A stretch of 64,000 nucleotides of DNA. Origin: Betaproteobacteria bacterium HGW-Betaproteobacteria-9. GTDB taxonomy: Bacteria; Pseudomonadota; Gammaproteobacteria; Burkholderiales; Burkholderiaceae_C. The DNA lies in the NCBI GenBank assembly GCA_002842215.1, contig PHCC01000003.1, positions 230,167 through 294,166 of the forward strand, in the 5' to 3' direction. The notes below the pieces were generated by a model, which worked only from the letters and a program-made list of their open reading frames with translations, did no database searches and was not told the origin of the DNA. The position numbers and the translations under genes were made by a program. Shown here one piece after another: positions 62,684 through 64,000 of the stretch (position 1 is the stretch's first letter; each line of letters starts with the position of its first letter).

Positions 62684-63049
62684 TCAAGGTGCCGTCTGCA
62701 GATCAATCACGGTGTAGGCGCCGTTGATCTTTTCGGCGGTGAACCGGACCTTGTCGCCCACCTTGATCTGGCCGAGCTGTGCCGGGTTCCGTATCTGGAA
62801 CACCATGGTCATGGGAGGCATCTCCAGGTTGGGAATCTCTCCGTGTTTGAGGGTGATCTTGCCGGCGCCCAGGTCCACCTTGCGGACCTCGGCCGCCACC
62901 AGCGGCAGGCTGGACGCGGGGGATGCGACCGGCGCTGCAGGAGCCGGTGTGGCCGTCTGGCTGTGGGCGATGGTCGTGCTCCCGATCAGGGCGATGGCGG
63001 CCAGCCGGGCAGCGAGGCGAAGCAGGATGCGGGTGGGTGGCTGTGACAT
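62684..63049 (-). CDS. Periplasmic CusF-like copper-binding protein
   Basis: A 121-residue exported protein: signal peptide (LRLAARLAAIALIGSTTIAH, cleavage near AHS-QT), an Ala/Pro linker and a CusF-type OB domain. The metal-binding segment LEMPPMTMVFQIRN has the methionines of the CusF site, with EVRKVDLGAGKITLKHGEIP before it and KVGDKVRFTAEKINGAYTVI after it. It should hand Cu(I)/Ag(I) in the periplasm. It is the last gene of a minus-strand cluster with a DUF411 and a cupredoxin gene. The ATG at 63049 begins MSQPPTRILL and follows GGAGATTC-type spacing. Confidence 0.9.
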   Translation of the reverse strand: MSQPPTRILLRLAARLAAIALIGSTTIAHSQTATPAPAAPVASPASSLPLVAAEVRKVDLGAGKITLKHGEIPNLEMPPMTMVFQIRNPAQLGQIKVGDKVRFTAEKINGAYTVIDLQTAP

Positions 63050-63072
63050 GGGGAATCTCCTGAGGGTGGGCA

Positions 63073-63549
63073 TCAATTGCGGAAGTACGACTGGTAGACG
63101 CGGCCGCTGCCGTTGGGCAGCACCAGCACCACGTCGTACGGGTCTTCGCGACCACCGTATTCGGGGCCGTCCATGCCCGGGCTGCCGATTGGCATGCCCG
63201 GAACCGACAGGCCGATGGCCTTGGGCTTCTCGGCCAGCAGGCGGCGGATTTCGCGCGCGTTCACGTGGCCCTCGACCACGTAGCCGCCGATCAGCGCCGT
63301 GTGGCATGAGGCGTATTTCTGCGGCAGGCCCAGGCGCTGGCGCACCGCCGTGTTGCCGGTCTCGAAGACCTGGACCTGGAAGCCTTCGCGCTGCAGGTAG
63401 CTGATCCAGTCCTTGCAGCAGCCGCAGCTCGGGTCTTTCCAGACCTGCAGCACCGGCAGGTCTTTGGTGGTGGGTGAGGCAGCCCAGGCGGGCAGGGTGG
63501 CGGCGGCCAGCAGGGCCGGGGCGGTGAGGAGAAGGGAACGTCGTTGCAT
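63073..63549 (-). CDS. DUF411 exported metal-binding protein
   Basis: A 158-residue protein of the DUF411 family with a signal peptide (MQRRSLLLTAPALLAAATLP, cleavage near AWA-AS). The metal motif CGCCKDW (after DPS) lies near residue 43 and a conserved KYASCHTALIGGYVVEGHVN carries a further cysteine and histidines; GLSVPGMPIGSPGMD is typical. The family is linked to copper resistance clusters. It lies 23 bp upstream of the CusF-like gene and 28 bp downstream of the cupredoxin gene, so it belongs to one operon. Confidence 0.93.
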   Translation of the reverse strand: MQRRSLLLTAPALLAAATLPAWAASPTTKDLPVLQVWKDPSCGCCKDWISYLQREGFQVQVFETGNTAVRQRLGLPQKYASCHTALIGGYVVEGHVNAREIRRLLAEKPKAIGLSVPGMPIGSPGMDGPEYGGREDPYDVVLVLPNGSGRVYQSYFRN

Positions 63550-63577
63550 GGTGTGCTCCTTTAAAACGGATGAGGGA

Positions 63578-64000
63578 TCAGGCCAGGGGCGTGACGCGGA
63601 TGGTGCCGCGCATGCCCGCGTCGAAGTGGCCGGGCAGCAGGCAGGCGAATTCGAAATCGCCTGCGCGGTTGAAGGTCCAGGTGATGTCGCTGCGTTTCCC
63701 AGCCGGCACGTGGGCCATGTAGGGCTCGTCGTGTTCCATGCCGGGGTGTTTCTTCATCATCTCGGCGTGCGCCTGCAGTTCTTCGGGCGTGCCGATCACG
63801 ATCTCGTGCAGCACTTTGCCGCGGTTGACAGCGCGCAGGCGCAGGGTCTCGCCCTCGCGCACGTCAAGGTGGCTGGGCGTGAAGCGCATGTTGTCGTTCA
63901 TGCGGATCTCGATGCTGCGTTTCGCCTCCCTGGTTTCAGCGGCGATGCCCCAGGGTTTCTGCTCTTTCACAACCGGCGCGGCGGCAGCGCCACTCTCGTG
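63578..64000 (-). CDS. Cupredoxin-domain protein, 5' end beyond the window
   Basis: Partial: the frame is open to the right edge, so the start and any signal peptide are missing. The visible 140 codons encode a plastocyanin/azurin-like domain: MRFTPSHLDVREGETLRLRA, VLHEIVIGTPEELQAHAEMM and the C-terminal type 1 copper loop in FACLLPGHFDAGMRGTIRV (Cys, His and Met in C-x3-GH-x3-GM), with the first His in VLHEIV. Such proteins occur in copper-resistance clusters with CusF and DUF411. It is probably the upstream gene of the operon. Confidence 0.92.
   Translation of the reverse strand, partial: HESGAAAAPVVKEQKPWGIAAETREAKRSIEIRMNDNMRFTPSHLDVREGETLRLRAVNRGKVLHEIVIGTPEELQAHAEMMKKHPGMEHDEPYMAHVPAGKRSDITWTFNRAGDFEFACLLPGHFDAGMRGTIRVTPLA

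Overview
The window looks like chromosomal DNA of a GC-rich betaproteobacterium, most likely Burkholderiales/Comamonadaceae (Hydrogenophaga-like). This is inferred from the strong GC3 bias, a polyhydroxyalkanoate phasin, a soluble NAD-dependent molybdenum formate dehydrogenase, protocatechuate 4,5-dioxygenase, and DUF1631, DUF1415 and DUF4148 proteins, which are typical of that order. I saw no rRNA, tRNA, CRISPR array, integrase or transposase.

Layout. 0.1-3.9 kb: arsA, then a winged-helix/nucleotidyltransferase pair with its own promoter and palindromic operator, then a PPC-domain gene. 4-10 kb: an aromatic catabolic block made of a P450 with its own ferredoxin and ferredoxin reductase (minus strand), a divergent PobR-like AraC regulator, a LysR regulator and ligAB. 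The simplest reading is that the P450 makes, or helps make, a catechol-type acid that LigAB cleaves. 10.06-10.46 kb: a nested inverted-repeat element between two matching terminators. 10.5-15.1 kb: rpoD and dnaG, without rpsU. 15-22 kb: acyl-CoA synthetase, gamma-glutamyltransferase, an orphan GspE/PilB-type ATPase and an SDR acyl-CoA dehydrogenase. 21.7-27 kb: two-component system, ECF-like sigma factor, PPK2 and a Fur-boxed iron-binding protein. 27-33 kb: phasin, HDAC-like deacetylase with thioesterase, nitroreductase, an exported protein of unknown function, FKBP and a D-2-hydroxyacid dehydrogenase.

33-36.5 kb: an operon of exported protein, ECF sigma factor and membrane ankyrin protein (a possible signalling module), then a LysR gene. 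36.8-40.5 kb: a four-repeat DUF4148 protein, a cupin, a ubiquitin-like MoaD/ThiS protein ending in Gly-Gly coupled to a BNR beta-propeller, and a 2OG oxygenase. 40.5-43.7 kb: a QseBC-like two-component system and an endonuclease/phosphatase-fold protein. 43.7-49.6 kb: a ModE-like regulator divergent from a formate dehydrogenase with fused gamma-beta subunits, followed by the alpha subunit. 49.7-59.5 kb: RhlE-type helicase, two DUF1631 paralogues, an ettA gene broken by an internal deletion and frameshift, and a small gene of unusually low GC. 59.5-64 kb: an orphan TAXI receptor, an Aer-like chemoreceptor with a sigma-28 promoter, and a copper-handling trio cut by the right edge.

The best candidates for undescribed biology are the winged-helix/nucleotidyltransferase cassette, the MoaD-like/beta-propeller pair, the ECF sigma/ankyrin module with its duplicated exported protein, and a 22-bp near-palindromic operator shared by two separate metabolic genes.
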